Positions 37,101 to 45,372 of a DNA stretch of 64,000 bases are shown here, piece by piece. The stretch is taken from the NCBI RefSeq assembly GCF_029968035.1, contig NZ_JASCIQ010000035.1, positions 29,418-93,417 of the forward strand, in the 5' to 3' direction. The position numbers were made by a program, and so were the translations under genes. A model generated the notes under the pieces. It saw only the letters and a list, made by a program, of their open reading frames with translations, was not told the origin of the DNA and made no database searches. The stretch comes from Streptomyces cavernicola. Its GTDB lineage: Bacteria; Actinomycetota; Actinomycetes; Streptomycetales; Streptomycetaceae. Position 1 is the stretch's first letter. Every line of letters begins with the position of its first letter.

Positions 37101-38193
37101 AGCACGCGCCCTCGCCGACCAGATGGGTTTCATCCCAGACACCGTCACCACCCTGATGACAACCAAGGGCATCCCGGAGTCCACCGCGCAGATCCTCGGC
37201 CTGCGCGCCAAGCTGGACGGCCTCGGTGCGGGGAAGTCCATCACCGTCAAGGCTCCGACCGGCGAGGCACGGAAGCAGCTTGAGCTCTTGGGCTTCAAGG
37301 TGACGGGCCTGCCTGGTGGCAAGAACGTCAGGATCACCGCCCCGACGAAGGGCGCACGCGTCGACATCGGCGCACTCGCCGCGGACATCGCGAACGCACC
37401 GAACCGGAAGAACGTCACGGTCAACGCCATCATCAAGCGGGCCACGACCGACCTGACCGCGATTCGCGACAAGGTCGCGGGCCTTCCGCCCGGCAAGAAG
37501 CTGAAGATGGAAGCGCCGACGAAAACGGCGCAGCAGATGATCAAGGACCTGGGTTACAAGGTCAAGGAACTCAAGGGCAAAAAGGTCGAGATCACCGCCC
37601 CGACCGGGACTGCGTCCAACAACGTCGCGGCGATCCAGCGGAAGATCAACGGCCTCACCGGCAAGACCGTCCACGTCACGATCCAGTACAGCACCAAGGG
37701 CAAGCCGTACGTCTCCGAGCACGCGGACGGCGGCATCGTGCGGTACGCCAACGGCGGCATCCGCCGCGCCGGCAACCGCATCAAGGCGTTCGCGGCCGGG
37801 ACTGAACGGCACGTCGCGCAGATCGCCCGCCCCGGCGAGTGGCGCCTGTGGGCGGAGCCGGAGACCGGCGGCGAGGCGTACGTGCCCCTGGCCGGTTCGA
37901 AGCGCACCAGGTCCAAGCAGATCGTCGAGCAGGTCGTCCAGCAGTTTGGCGGCGTCGTCGCCTGGGCGAACGGGGCCCTGCGTCAGCACGCCGACGGCGC
38001 GGTCGCCATCAACCGCGGCACCCGCGCGACTGCTCCCCGCGCATCTGCCCCGCAGGCCGCCAGCTCCGCCCTCGTCGGCGGAGACCTCAACCTCACGATG
38101 ACCGGCCGCCCCATGAGTCCAGGAGAGGCGCTCAACGACGCGATGTTCGAGCTGCGCCGCATACGCCGAGGAGGTGCCCATGTCGCCGGCTGA
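34150..38193 (+). CDS. Tape measure protein
   Basis: A 1,347-residue protein with GTG start and AGAGAGG site. The N-terminus is a charged coil with VKVKV/VEIKV repeats. Hydrophobic segments occur about residues 160-215 and 500-600. From about 1,030 to 1,185 a roughly 45-residue unit recurs four times, each with K-x-(V/I)-x-(I/M)-x-APT. The C-terminal part is glycine-rich with basic patches. At the usual ~0.15 nm per residue it predicts a tail near 200 nm. No lysozyme or peptidase domain is evident. Confidence 0.9.
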   Translation: MAEGLQAGRLDVPVVADLTGFVRELRTKVEEAAQGLAVKVKVKVDDKNLRKKLEAAVKEASKGVSAKVEIKVDDQRLRTELDGIARRIAGTDVRVPVRPDDDSDSYSRNGGLLSGIRDLIRGAQGEADRTPVSVPVRMRMPGGRRGMRMLGIGSLLSLLQPAAAALTQYGAGLTALVSAAAPTVGVLGAIPGLIVAAGTAAIGAKVAFSGFGEALKQTLKAQQQAATGAKLTKAQQEALAQSLDGLSASARKSVTTVASLSGAWRKMRQSVQERFFSQVADEIKPLSSSVLPLLKDSLGDTAGQLGSLAKRGAQFMQSGPFRRDFKQIAVTNSTAVGHMTDGLANLGRASLDFLVASGPFVERASRGAEKVTQWARASVKAGRDTGSLAKFLDHAGDKAAQLGRSAWDLVKGLGGVGKAAQDSGNALLDGFEGTMTRFKRWANSVKGQTSMKQFFSDAAPTFHELNRLVGDFFRGLGRAAKDNGVTDLIRQIRTELMPALGSFFNSIGQSIGPALIGLISNLATAIGNLSAAGSGLGVLLAAFNGLLHSFNSIMGVIPGANTALAALLGTLLALKVISSVSGMLRSLGSQVRAAGTSFTTLGSTMRGSLGPGVMGPQVSLWQRMGMAYRGAAQEGGRLSGTMRGIGAANRTASRAIGGMTSALGGPLGIAMAGVTIGLGLLAAKQEAAARAAAAHEERISSLAQALADSNGQVDANVRALAAQYLQDAKLSDGKGKLVDVLREADVSLRDVTNAYLDQGGSISGLEKKLRALAKETEHYVSKGPKVDVLEMSDEGKRYEAAANALKGMSGELDKFTTKSKELNEAINGSASTGTSAYDRLQSAVQGFSDKTKSADERVDNLRRALDALNGNSQSFHDATAQLNSVMLQIDDTMKDNIDRAEGWGKALVANDGLVNTASRNGQTLNGQLTELRDSMLGVATRAQEAAEQGLMPMSEAMDKGQGAMERARSKAIQLAMDMGIPKAQARALADQMGFIPDTVTTLMTTKGIPESTAQILGLRAKLDGLGAGKSITVKAPTGEARKQLELLGFKVTGLPGGKNVRITAPTKGARVDIGALAADIANAPNRKNVTVNAIIKRATTDLTAIRDKVAGLPPGKKLKMEAPTKTAQQMIKDLGYKVKELKGKKVEITAPTGTASNNVAAIQRKINGLTGKTVHVTIQYSTKGKPYVSEHADGGIVRYANGGIRRAGNRIKAFAAGTERHVAQIARPGEWRLWAEPETGGEAYVPLAGSKRTRSKQIVEQVVQQFGGVVAWANGALRQHADGAVAINRGTRATAPRASAPQAASSALVGGDLNLTMTGRPMSPGEALNDAMFELRRIRRGGAHVAG

Positions 38194-39121
38194 AGGTGAG
38201 TGGAAGCTGTCGTACGGCGCCAACGGCGTGCATCCCGGTGCCTCGTTCACGTTCGGCACCCTCCGGTCCGGCTACTACCTGCTGGAGCCGCACGAGATCG
38301 CGTACGGCGACACCGACGCAGGTGACACCCCGCTGCCGCGCGCGGACGGCATCCGCTTCGGGCAGGACTTCAAGGCCGCCGCCACCATCACCTTCGAGGT
38401 GGGCGTGGACGCCGTCGACGACGCGTTCACCCAGCAAGGCCGCCACGGTGCGAACCTGGACCGGCTGTCCGTGATGGGGCAGGCGTGGGACGCCGAGGCT
38501 CTGCGCCTACGGTTCGCGACCCCCGCCACGCTGTCGACCATGCAGGGCGGCCGAGCTCGCCGCTTCTACGGCCGCCCCCGGAAGTGGGCGCCCGCCGCGT
38601 CGAAGCTCACCAGGCAGGGCTACACGCCCGTCGTGGCAACCTTCGCGTGCCAGGACGACACCGCGTACGACGACGTCGGGCAGAACGTCCGCATCGACAT
38701 CCAGCCCCCTCCGCACCGCGGACTCGTCGGCCCACTGACCACGCCACTGACGATGACCGGCGAGAGCAGCGGCAAGGTTGCCGGAGACGTCACCGTGGGC
38801 GGCAACAAGCCCACTTGGCCCGTCATCACGTTCCACGGGCCGATCACCCAGCCCGTGTGCGAAGTCGTCGGCCGCTGGAAGGCGTCCCTCAACCTCACCC
38901 TGGGCGCCGGGGAGCGTGTGGTCATCGACACGCGGCCGTGGGCTCGGACGGTGCTGCGCAACGGCAACGCCTCTGTCGCCGGGCTCCTTTACCGCGGCAC
39001 ACCGCGACTCGAGGACATGCGGCTCCCCATCGGCCGGCAGGACTTCGTGCTGCGTGGCACGGACACCACAGGGACCGCGTACATGACGGTGGCCTGGCGC
39101 GACGCGTACGCCTACCTCTGA
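38180..39121 (+). CDS. Distal tail protein
   Basis: A 313-residue, beta-rich protein, ATG 38180 preferred over GTG 38174 because of GAGGAGG spacing. It has the actinophage distal-tail pattern: FGTLRSGYYLLEPHEI near residue 25, RFYGRPRKWAP in the middle, and a carbohydrate-module-like second half (WPVITFHGPI ... LNLTLGAGERVVIDTR). It connects tube to tip complex. It overlaps the tape measure by 14 bases. Confidence 0.75.
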   Translation: MSPAEGEWKLSYGANGVHPGASFTFGTLRSGYYLLEPHEIAYGDTDAGDTPLPRADGIRFGQDFKAAATITFEVGVDAVDDAFTQQGRHGANLDRLSVMGQAWDAEALRLRFATPATLSTMQGGRARRFYGRPRKWAPAASKLTRQGYTPVVATFACQDDTAYDDVGQNVRIDIQPPPHRGLVGPLTTPLTMTGESSGKVAGDVTVGGNKPTWPVITFHGPITQPVCEVVGRWKASLNLTLGAGERVVIDTRPWARTVLRNGNASVAGLLYRGTPRLEDMRLPIGRQDFVLRGTDTTGTAYMTVAWRDAYAYL

Positions 39122-39128
39122 CCTGGAA

Positions 39129-39144
39129 GCACGCGACGCAAGGC
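39129..39144 (+). repeat. Intergenic motif copy 9
   Basis: GCACGCGACGCAAGGC, 54 bases upstream of ATG 39199. Confidence 0.7.
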
Positions 39145-39198
39145 GCTCGCCCGCTCGACACTCCCCGCCGGTTCGATCCAGCAATCAGCGGAGGAAAC

Positions 39199-40176
39199 AT
39201 GGCGTGGGACTCGGTTCCGTGGTTCACGGAGGGCGGTGCGGAGCACAGTAGCGAAGTAGCGAGGCTGTTGGCGTACGCCGCGTTCGGCGGCGCCGAGGGC
39301 GTGGTCGGGTCTGCGGACCTCCAGGTGAAGGCGCTCGGCACTCCCGCGGCCGCCGTGCAGGTCCGCACCGGCGCCTGCGCCATCATCAACCGGGCCCAGG
39401 GCGGCGCGTACCAGGCGTACGCCGCGCGGCTGCCCGTCGCCGACCAGGTGCCGATCGCCGCGACCGGCGTATCCGCCCGCTCAGACCTGATCGTCGCGCG
39501 CATCGAGAACCCCTACTCATATGGCGAGACGTGGCCCAACCCGTCCGACCCGAAGGTGGGTCCGTACGTCTACACCCGCGTGATCAGCGGCGTCCCGAAG
39601 ACGACGACGAACGTGCGGCAGGTGCGCGGCTCGGATTCCGCCATTGCGCTGGCCCGCATCGATATCCCGGCGAACACCACCAGCGTCACCCAGGCCATGA
39701 TCAAGGACCTGCGCACCATGGTGGCGCCCCGACGCGACAGGCGGCTCTACACTGCATTCCCCTCCACCCTGTCGACGCTGACGTACTCCGACAACAAATG
39801 GCACAACTGGCCTGGTGAGCCCGCGAAGTGGGACATCGACGTCCCGGAATGGGCGACGCGCCTGAAGATCGTGACCACCATCGCGGGCCTGCGCATGACG
39901 AAGTCCAACATCTACGCCTCCATGCAGAACGTCTTCGGGACGATCCACGGGCAGAACACGGTGATCGACGACAACACCGGCACGCCGACCCGGCGCCAGA
40001 CGGTGGTCATCGCCGACAACATGAACATCTCCAGCTCGCTGCGCGGCACCACCCAACGCCTCTACCTTCAGACGTACATGAGCAAGATCGAGTCCGGTGA
40101 CCTCTCGGTGGACGGCTCCACTTCGATCGTCGCCGACCTGGAGTTCGTTGAGGCCCCGGACGAGGAAGAGATCTGA
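39199..40176 (+). CDS. Minor tail protein
   Basis: A 325-residue protein with GGAGG before ATG. The N-terminus (MAWDSVPWFTEGGAEHSSEVARLLAYAA) and the middle (SDLIVARIENP; ARIDIPANTTSVTQAMIKDLR) match minor tail proteins of actinophages. The C-terminal third is a beta sandwich (KIVTTIAGLRM; LYLQTYMSKIESG). The ATG of the next gene overlaps its stop (TGATG). Probable tip component contacting the cell envelope. Confidence 0.7.
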   Translation: MAWDSVPWFTEGGAEHSSEVARLLAYAAFGGAEGVVGSADLQVKALGTPAAAVQVRTGACAIINRAQGGAYQAYAARLPVADQVPIAATGVSARSDLIVARIENPYSYGETWPNPSDPKVGPYVYTRVISGVPKTTTNVRQVRGSDSAIALARIDIPANTTSVTQAMIKDLRTMVAPRRDRRLYTAFPSTLSTLTYSDNKWHNWPGEPAKWDIDVPEWATRLKIVTTIAGLRMTKSNIYASMQNVFGTIHGQNTVIDDNTGTPTRRQTVVIADNMNISSSLRGTTQRLYLQTYMSKIESGDLSVDGSTSIVADLEFVEAPDEEEI

Positions 40177-41375
40177 TGCCGTCCGGGTGGAGGTTCATCG
40201 CTCAGCGCGCACTGCCCGAGCAGATCCTGGACTGGGAAGTCCCGTTCGCACTCAACAGCAACCCCAAGCGCGACCTCAGCGGCCCCGGCGCGATGGCCGG
40301 CACTATCGAGCCCGAGTACGCGCGGATGCTCGGCCCGGACAAGAAGCCGATCCTGCAAGAGTGGGACACCAAGCTCTACTTGGAGATTGACGGGGTCATA
40401 CGGTGGGGCGGCGTAGTCACGAAGACGGCGTACGACGGGCCCACGGCAACCGTGAGTTGCGAAGGCTTCTCCTGCTACCCGCAGGGCATCCCGTTCGAGG
40501 ACTACATGATCTCCGGCGCACTCATCACCCCGAAAGACCCCTATGCCGGAAAGGACAAGAACCATGACGGCTGGGTCGACGGCAAGAAGGGCAAGCAACG
40601 AGTCCCAGACCCGCCCAAGCCCTATGGCGGCCCCCGGATCGACGTCTACGACGCGTTCCGCAAGATCTGGGCCCACGTCCAGGGCAAGCCATACGGCAAC
40701 ATCGGCCTGAAGATCGACACCCACAAGCTCGGCGAACTCCTCGGCACCAAGGACGGCAAGGACCCCTGGGAACTCGCCTGGTGGGACAACCCTGACTGCG
40801 GCCAGACCCTCGACACCCTGACGAACACCACCCCGTTCGACTGGATCGAGACGCACGCCTGGTCCGGGTCCGGCAACACCATCGAGCACCGGCTCCGCCT
40901 CGGCACCCCGCGGCTCGGGAGGAAGAGGACCGACCTCCGGTTTGCCGACGGGGAGAACCTGGTCGCCATCGCCAAGCCCGAGGGGATGGGCGATGACTAC
41001 GCGAACGAAGTCGTCGTCCTCGGCAAGGGCGAGGGCCGCAAGATGGCACGCTCCCAGGTCCACCGCTACGACGGCCGGCTGCGTCGTGTCGCGACGGTCA
41101 CCGACAAGACGCTCTCCTCCGCCAAGGCCCTGAGCACGCGCGGGCAGCAGGAACTTGCCGGCCGTACGCAGGCCCTGCAGATCCCAGCCATCCAGATCAT
41201 CGACCACCCCAACGCCCGGCTCGGTGCGTGGCAACTCGGCGACGACATACGCGTCCAAGTGCACGTGCCCTGGGTCGGCGACGTCGACGTATGGCACCGG
41301 ATCGTCTCCGACGAGATCAGCGCGGACGGCACCGTGGTCCTCACCCTGAAGCGCTCCGACTCCTTCCACTACTGA
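40176..41375 (+). CDS. Minor tail/tip protein, Gp37-like, with calcium-binding loop
   Basis: A 399-residue protein of the type annotated as siphovirus ReqiPepy6 Gp37-like: an N-terminal strand-rich domain (GTIEPEYARMLGPDKKPILQEW), VSCEGFSCYP, and a late NEVVVLGKGEG plus QLGDDIRVQV. These are usually tip-hub proteins. At about residue 129 the loop DKNHDGWVD fits the DxNxDGxxD calcium pattern of EF-hand/dockerin loops, suggesting calcium-dependent structure. Translation is coupled to the previous gene. Confidence 0.7.
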   Translation: MPSGWRFIAQRALPEQILDWEVPFALNSNPKRDLSGPGAMAGTIEPEYARMLGPDKKPILQEWDTKLYLEIDGVIRWGGVVTKTAYDGPTATVSCEGFSCYPQGIPFEDYMISGALITPKDPYAGKDKNHDGWVDGKKGKQRVPDPPKPYGGPRIDVYDAFRKIWAHVQGKPYGNIGLKIDTHKLGELLGTKDGKDPWELAWWDNPDCGQTLDTLTNTTPFDWIETHAWSGSGNTIEHRLRLGTPRLGRKRTDLRFADGENLVAIAKPEGMGDDYANEVVVLGKGEGRKMARSQVHRYDGRLRRVATVTDKTLSSAKALSTRGQQELAGRTQALQIPAIQIIDHPNARLGAWQLGDDIRVQVHVPWVGDVDVWHRIVSDEISADGTVVLTLKRSDSFHY

Positions 41376-41387
41376 GCGCCGGGAGCA

Positions 41388-41403
41388 GCGCGCGACGCAA
41401 GGC
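41388..41403 (+). repeat. Intergenic motif copy 10
   Basis: GCGCGCGACGCAAGGC, 26 bases upstream of ATG 41430. Confidence 0.7.
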
Positions 41404-41429
41404 GCCGCGGAACCGCAGAATCCCGCGCC

Positions 41430-43031
41430 ATGGTCAACTTCCTGGACACTCAAGCGGACGCCCGGCGCTTCGCTGCCCTCCTGGACGAGTACGACCGCCG
41501 CCTCAAGGCTCTCGAACGGTCCACGCAGGCCGCCCATACCTCCATAGAGGGCGGCGCCATGGACATCTACGACGCCGACGGGAACCTCAAGGGCAGCGTC
41601 GGGGTGCAGCCCGACGGCGGCGTCGCGCTCGTCCCGATCGACACGGCACCCCCGCCGACGCCCATGCCGCCGACCATCGAGCCGAAACTGGCCGGGCTCG
41701 TGATCGGCTGGGACGGCACTTGGGACGACTCGTACACCACGCCCACGGACTTCTCGCTCATACAGGTCCACGTCGGGTTTGTTGAGGACTTCAGCCCCGA
41801 CGTGACCACGCTCACCGGCACGATCACCGCGGTGCTCGGCGGCACCGTCACCGTGGGAATCGAGGGCTACGCCCCGGTGTGGGTACGCCTTGTCGCACAG
41901 AACACCGCCTCCATCCTCGGTCCGCCGTCGGCCGCCGCTCAGGGCACCCCCCGGCAGGCCGTCCCGAAGGATCTGATCGACGGGATCATCGACGAGACCA
42001 AGCTGGCGGCGGACGCTGTCACCGAGGCGAAGATCGCACTCGGCGCGGTCAACACCACCGCCCTCGCCGACGGCGCCATCACGACCCCGAAGATCCTCGC
42101 CGGGGCGATCACTACAGAGAAACTGACGGCGCTGGCCGTCACCGCCGAGAAGATCGCCTCACTGGCCATCACGACGGACAAACTCTCCGCCTTGTCGATC
42201 ACAGCGGACAAGCTCGCAGTGAACTCCGTGACCGCATCGAAAATCGCGGCAGGAAGCATCGACGCCACCCACATCAAGGCCGGGGCCATCACTGCCGAAC
42301 TGCTCGACGCCGATGCCATCAACGGCAAGGTGATCACCGGCGCCACTGTTCAGACCGCCGCCACGGGGGCTCGGGTCATCCTCGACAGCGCACGGCTCCG
42401 CGCCGTCGGATCAAACGGCGCCACGATCAGCATGGACCCCAACGCCATGTACCCGTACATCGGCCTGACTTCGCCCGACGGCACGAACAGAGCGGTCATC
42501 AACGTCACCGGAGGAACTACCGACGCCAACATCGGCATCAACTCGGGTGCGTTTACCGATCCTGACGGCACGAACTACCGGTGGCGGACCTTTTTCGGCA
42601 ACGACTTCTTCACCTCCGAACGCGTCGTCGCATCCTCCGGGCAGCCGGTGGGCAGCCGCCTCTTCATGTCCAAAGACACAGCATCCCTAGGCTCTGGGCC
42701 GGGCGGCGGCACCGTGTCACTGGGAACGGGGACAGCCACAGTGGCCGCCACCGCCATCCGAGCAGCGGGCGTACTGCGGGCGGACAACATCAGCATGGGC
42801 ACCGCAACCATCGTCCCCGTCCCGAACCAGCCCACGTCGGTCACCCTGACCGGCGGCTCGATCAAGGGCACCCATTTCCGCGCCTTCGTCACCCCCATCA
42901 CCTCCGTGCCAGGACAGCGGGTACTCGGCGTGGGTGCCACCGCAGTGTCATCAGCAGGTCTGACGATCTGGGTCTACCGCACCAACGACACCCCCACCAA
43001 CGTGGACTGGATGATCGTGGGAGAAGACTGA
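41430..43031 (+). CDS. Tail fibre / receptor-binding protein with coil repeats
   Basis: A 533-residue protein. Residues 1-30 are a coiled coil; 80-170 an Ig/fibronectin-like sandwich (LAGLVIGWDGTWDD; PVWVRLVAQNT). About 185-300 is a run of ten or more 10-14 residue repeats of the form A(I/V)T(T/A)(D/E)K(L/I)(A/S), typical of trimeric fibre shafts. The C-terminal 230 residues are glycine/threonine-rich and beta, the probable receptor-binding end. The next small gene starts in its stop codon. Confidence 0.75.
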   Translation: MVNFLDTQADARRFAALLDEYDRRLKALERSTQAAHTSIEGGAMDIYDADGNLKGSVGVQPDGGVALVPIDTAPPPTPMPPTIEPKLAGLVIGWDGTWDDSYTTPTDFSLIQVHVGFVEDFSPDVTTLTGTITAVLGGTVTVGIEGYAPVWVRLVAQNTASILGPPSAAAQGTPRQAVPKDLIDGIIDETKLAADAVTEAKIALGAVNTTALADGAITTPKILAGAITTEKLTALAVTAEKIASLAITTDKLSALSITADKLAVNSVTASKIAAGSIDATHIKAGAITAELLDADAINGKVITGATVQTAATGARVILDSARLRAVGSNGATISMDPNAMYPYIGLTSPDGTNRAVINVTGGTTDANIGINSGAFTDPDGTNYRWRTFFGNDFFTSERVVASSGQPVGSRLFMSKDTASLGSGPGGGTVSLGTGTATVAATAIRAAGVLRADNISMGTATIVPVPNQPTSVTLTGGSIKGTHFRAFVTPITSVPGQRVLGVGATAVSSAGLTIWVYRTNDTPTNVDWMIVGED

Positions 43032-43234
43032 TGAGCAACGACGAACCGACCTCCGTCTACCTGACAGCGACGTGCCGGACTCCTGGATGCCCCGTGGAAA
43101 ACCAGCCGTTCACAGCACAGTTCTACGCAAACGCCGAGCCCCCCACCTACCGCTGCATCTGCCTTCCGTGCGGCCAACACCTCACCGACCTGGCACCCGT
43201 GGCTGCCCCCATCGACCCCGCAGGGACCGTCTGA
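43031..43234 (+). CDS. Small zinc-ribbon-like protein
   Basis: A 67-residue protein coupled to the fibre gene. Four cysteines are arranged CRTPGC and CICLPC, consistent with one zinc-binding ribbon. Such short proteins often follow fibre genes in actinophages; function is unknown. Confidence 0.55.
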   Translation: MSNDEPTSVYLTATCRTPGCPVENQPFTAQFYANAEPPTYRCICLPCGQHLTDLAPVAAPIDPAGTV

Positions 43235-43252
43235 ACTGCCCGCCCCGCCACA

Positions 43253-43268
43253 GCACAAGACGCAAAGG
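43253..43268 (+). repeat. Intergenic motif copy 11
   Basis: GCACAAGACGCAAAGG, 96 bases upstream of GTG 43365; two to three differences from consensus. Confidence 0.5.
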
Positions 43269-43364
43269 CACCGGTCAACGCACCCTCGGGATCGCGGGGA
43301 GCCGTGGGCTGTTCCTGAGCCCCGACTCCCGCGCACCTATGACCGTTCGACCGAGGGAGCGCCA

Positions 43365-43775
43365 GTGGATGGGCTCGTCTCCCTGGCACCCGTACTTGCA
43401 CCCCTCTTCGGGATGCTCGGCGTACTGGGCGGCGCGTGGCTGGTGTATCGGCAGAACAAGCGCAAGTACGACAGCGACGCCCAGGTGACCGCGGTCAAGA
43501 CCGTGACCGACGGATTCACCAGCCTCCTGGAGCAGCAGCGAGCGGCCGCAACCCAGACCCTGGAGAGGATGGCATCGCTCGAAGCGAAGTACAGCGACCT
43601 CGAGCGCCGCGTCGAGCACCTTCAGGAAGAGCAACGACAGTGGCGCCGCTGGAAAGTCGCCGCGATCGAGTACATCTACGACCTGCGCGGCCTGGTCCAC
43701 GGTGCACTACACCGTCCTGCACCCGATCCGCCCGAGGAGATCGCCGCCGACATCGAGCAGCGCGACGTCGCGTAG
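43365..43775 (+). CDS. Membrane-anchored coiled-coil protein, possible holin-associated
   Basis: A 136-residue protein with GTG start and GAGGGAG site. One hydrophobic helix (residues ~4-28, VLAPLFGMLGVLGGAWLVY), then RQNKRK and a long coiled coil to about residue 95. The layout resembles small lysis-cassette membrane proteins, and the next gene is a probable holin. Alternatively a tail-associated anchor. Topology N-out, C-in by the positive-inside rule. Confidence 0.55.
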   Translation: MDGLVSLAPVLAPLFGMLGVLGGAWLVYRQNKRKYDSDAQVTAVKTVTDGFTSLLEQQRAAATQTLERMASLEAKYSDLERRVEHLQEEQRQWRRWKVAAIEYIYDLRGLVHGALHRPAPDPPEEIAADIEQRDVA

Positions 43776-43779
43776 CGCA

Positions 43780-43795
43780 GCACACGACACAAGCC
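43780..43795 (+). repeat. Intergenic motif copy 12
   Basis: GCACACGACACAAGCC, 54 bases upstream of ATG 43850. Confidence 0.65.
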
Positions 43796-43849
43796 CGCCG
43801 GCCTCTGCACGCTCTGCCCTCCGCATAACCCACGGAAGGTCGGAGACCT

Positions 43850-44170
43850 ATGTCGACTCTCGACTCCATCACCACCGGCGCCCAGGTCGGCGCCGTCCTC
43901 CCGCTCCTCACCGCGATCGTGCAGCGCCCGGCCTGGTCGGCGGAGGTGAAGAAGGTGGTTGCCGTCGTCCTCGCCCTGGTCGCGGGCGTCGCCACCGTCG
44001 CCGCGTCGGGCGGCTGGGAGCAGTTCCAGCACGGCACGCTCACCCTCGCCACACTGACCGCCGTTCTCGCGGCGTCGCAGGCGACGTACGACCTGATCTG
44101 GAAGCCGAGCAAGGTGGCCCCGGCGATTGAGTCGGTGACCAGCCCCAAGGGCTTGGAACAGGCCGGATAG
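43850..44170 (+). CDS. Probable holin
   Basis: A 106-residue protein with two or three hydrophobic helices: AQVGAVLPLLTAIV, VKKVVAVVLALVAGVATVAA and LTLATLTAVLAASQATYDLI, and a short charged tail. Size and topology fit actinophage holins that trigger lysis by membrane permeabilisation. The endolysin is not adjacent but 13.5 kb away (57709). A strong hairpin follows, marking the end of this transcript. Confidence 0.7.
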   Translation: MSTLDSITTGAQVGAVLPLLTAIVQRPAWSAEVKKVVAVVLALVAGVATVAASGGWEQFQHGTLTLATLTAVLAASQATYDLIWKPSKVAPAIESVTSPKGLEQAG

Positions 44171-44184
44171 CGACGCGGGCGGCA

Positions 44185-44204
44185 ACCCGCCGGCACCCCG
44201 GCGG
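44185..44204 (+). terminator. Hairpin terminator after the holin
   Basis: CCCGCCGG-CACC-CCGGCGGG, 8 perfect base pairs with a tetraloop, followed by TATCAT. Confidence 0.7.
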
Positions 44205-44502
44205 GTATCATCCGCACGAAGGTGGCCGCCTCGCCGCCGAACTCACTGCGTTGAGGGCTGCCGCTGGTATCTCGGTTCTTTGGGGTTTCCCTTTCGACCG
44301 GGGTCGTACTGGCGGACCAACAGCCCGAGACCACTGCGCGCGTACTGAGTGCCCAGGGCCGGAGAGCGGTTGCTCCTGCGACGACCCGGCACACGGAGTG
44401 GGTTCGGTTGCGAGGCGGCCATCGCCTACTACGCATCTGCCGCCGAGCGCGGCACACCGCGGCTTGAGAGCAGCGAGCCGCCGGACCAGGAGGAACCGCG
44501 GG
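44205..44502. other. Intergenic region before the duplicated-domain gene
   Basis: About 300 bases with no convincing gene and no copy of the intergenic motif. It should hold the promoter for the gene at 44503, since a terminator precedes it; no clear -35/-10 pair could be picked. Confidence 0.4.
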
Positions 44503-45339
44503 ATGGTCGACGCGCAGCCACCTGCCGAGAAGGTCACGGCAGAGGTCAAGCGCCTGACGGAGATGTCGCATCAGGCGTTCTTCGCGGCGTGGACGACGTT
44601 CGTGCAGGGCGGCACCGACGAACGCCGGGTGCCGGGCGAGGTGCAGGCGGTGGCGTTCCGCTCCCCGGAGCTGGCCAGCCGTACGCTCGCTGCGGCCGAC
44701 CGTGCCGCCCGCGAATTCAAGCAGGTCGTCGAGCGTCGAGAAGGCGAGTCCAAGAAGACCTATCAGGCCCGGATCGGCGCCTTCCGTCAGCAGCTCCAAG
44801 AGTCCCGGCAACCTGTTGTGGCCGCAGTCGAGGAGCTGGCTGCGGATGAGGCCGAGTACCTGGCCCAGCTCGACGACGGGGCGTTCGCCGAGGAGTGGAC
44901 TCAGTTCGTCCGGGCCGTGGCTGGGGCAGCGCGCTCCGGCCGTGATGCCGTCCAGGGGCTGGCGTTCCGCTCACCGGAGGTCGCCGCGCGTACCCAAGCC
45001 CTGACCCTGCGCATGATGCGCGAACCGGCGCAGTTCCTGCCGGCCTCCGAGGGCGAGTCCCGCAAGGAGCACGCGGCACGGCTCTCCCAGCTCCGGTCCC
45101 GGCTGGAGGCGGAACTCCGGTTTCTCCAATACACGCTGAACTACTCGGTGGCGCGGTGGGGCCGGATGCCGAGCGCGCCGAACTACCGTCTCCAGGCCAT
45201 GCGCCTGCTCGCCGAGAAATACCCCGAGGAGTTTTCGCGGTTGCGCAAGGCGGTGGCGGAGGACGCGGGGAAGGCGCGCGAGGAGGCGCGCCGGGAGCGG
45301 CGCGCGGAGCGCCAGTCCAAGGCGCGCTCGACGAGCTGA
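44503..45339 (+). CDS. Helical protein with an internal duplication
   Basis: A 278-residue, highly charged helical protein with AGGAGGA and ATG. Two copies of one unit are visible: FFAAWTTFVQGG ... VQAVAFRSPELASRT (about 24-66) and FAEEWTQFVRAVAG ... VQGLAFRSPEVAART (about 128-165). The copies are followed by similar ESKKTYQARI/ESRKEHAARL stretches. The C-terminus is a basic coil (EEARRERRAERQSK). No family recognised. It ends just before the GGCGCGCC cluster, so a DNA-binding role there is worth testing but is only inference. Confidence 0.6.
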   Translation: MVDAQPPAEKVTAEVKRLTEMSHQAFFAAWTTFVQGGTDERRVPGEVQAVAFRSPELASRTLAAADRAAREFKQVVERREGESKKTYQARIGAFRQQLQESRQPVVAAVEELAADEAEYLAQLDDGAFAEEWTQFVRAVAGAARSGRDAVQGLAFRSPEVAARTQALTLRMMREPAQFLPASEGESRKEHAARLSQLRSRLEAELRFLQYTLNYSVARWGRMPSAPNYRLQAMRLLAEKYPEEFSRLRKAVAEDAGKAREEARRERRAERQSKARSTS

Positions 45340-45372
45340 CGCCGCCACCACACCGTGGGCGCGCCCGAATCG

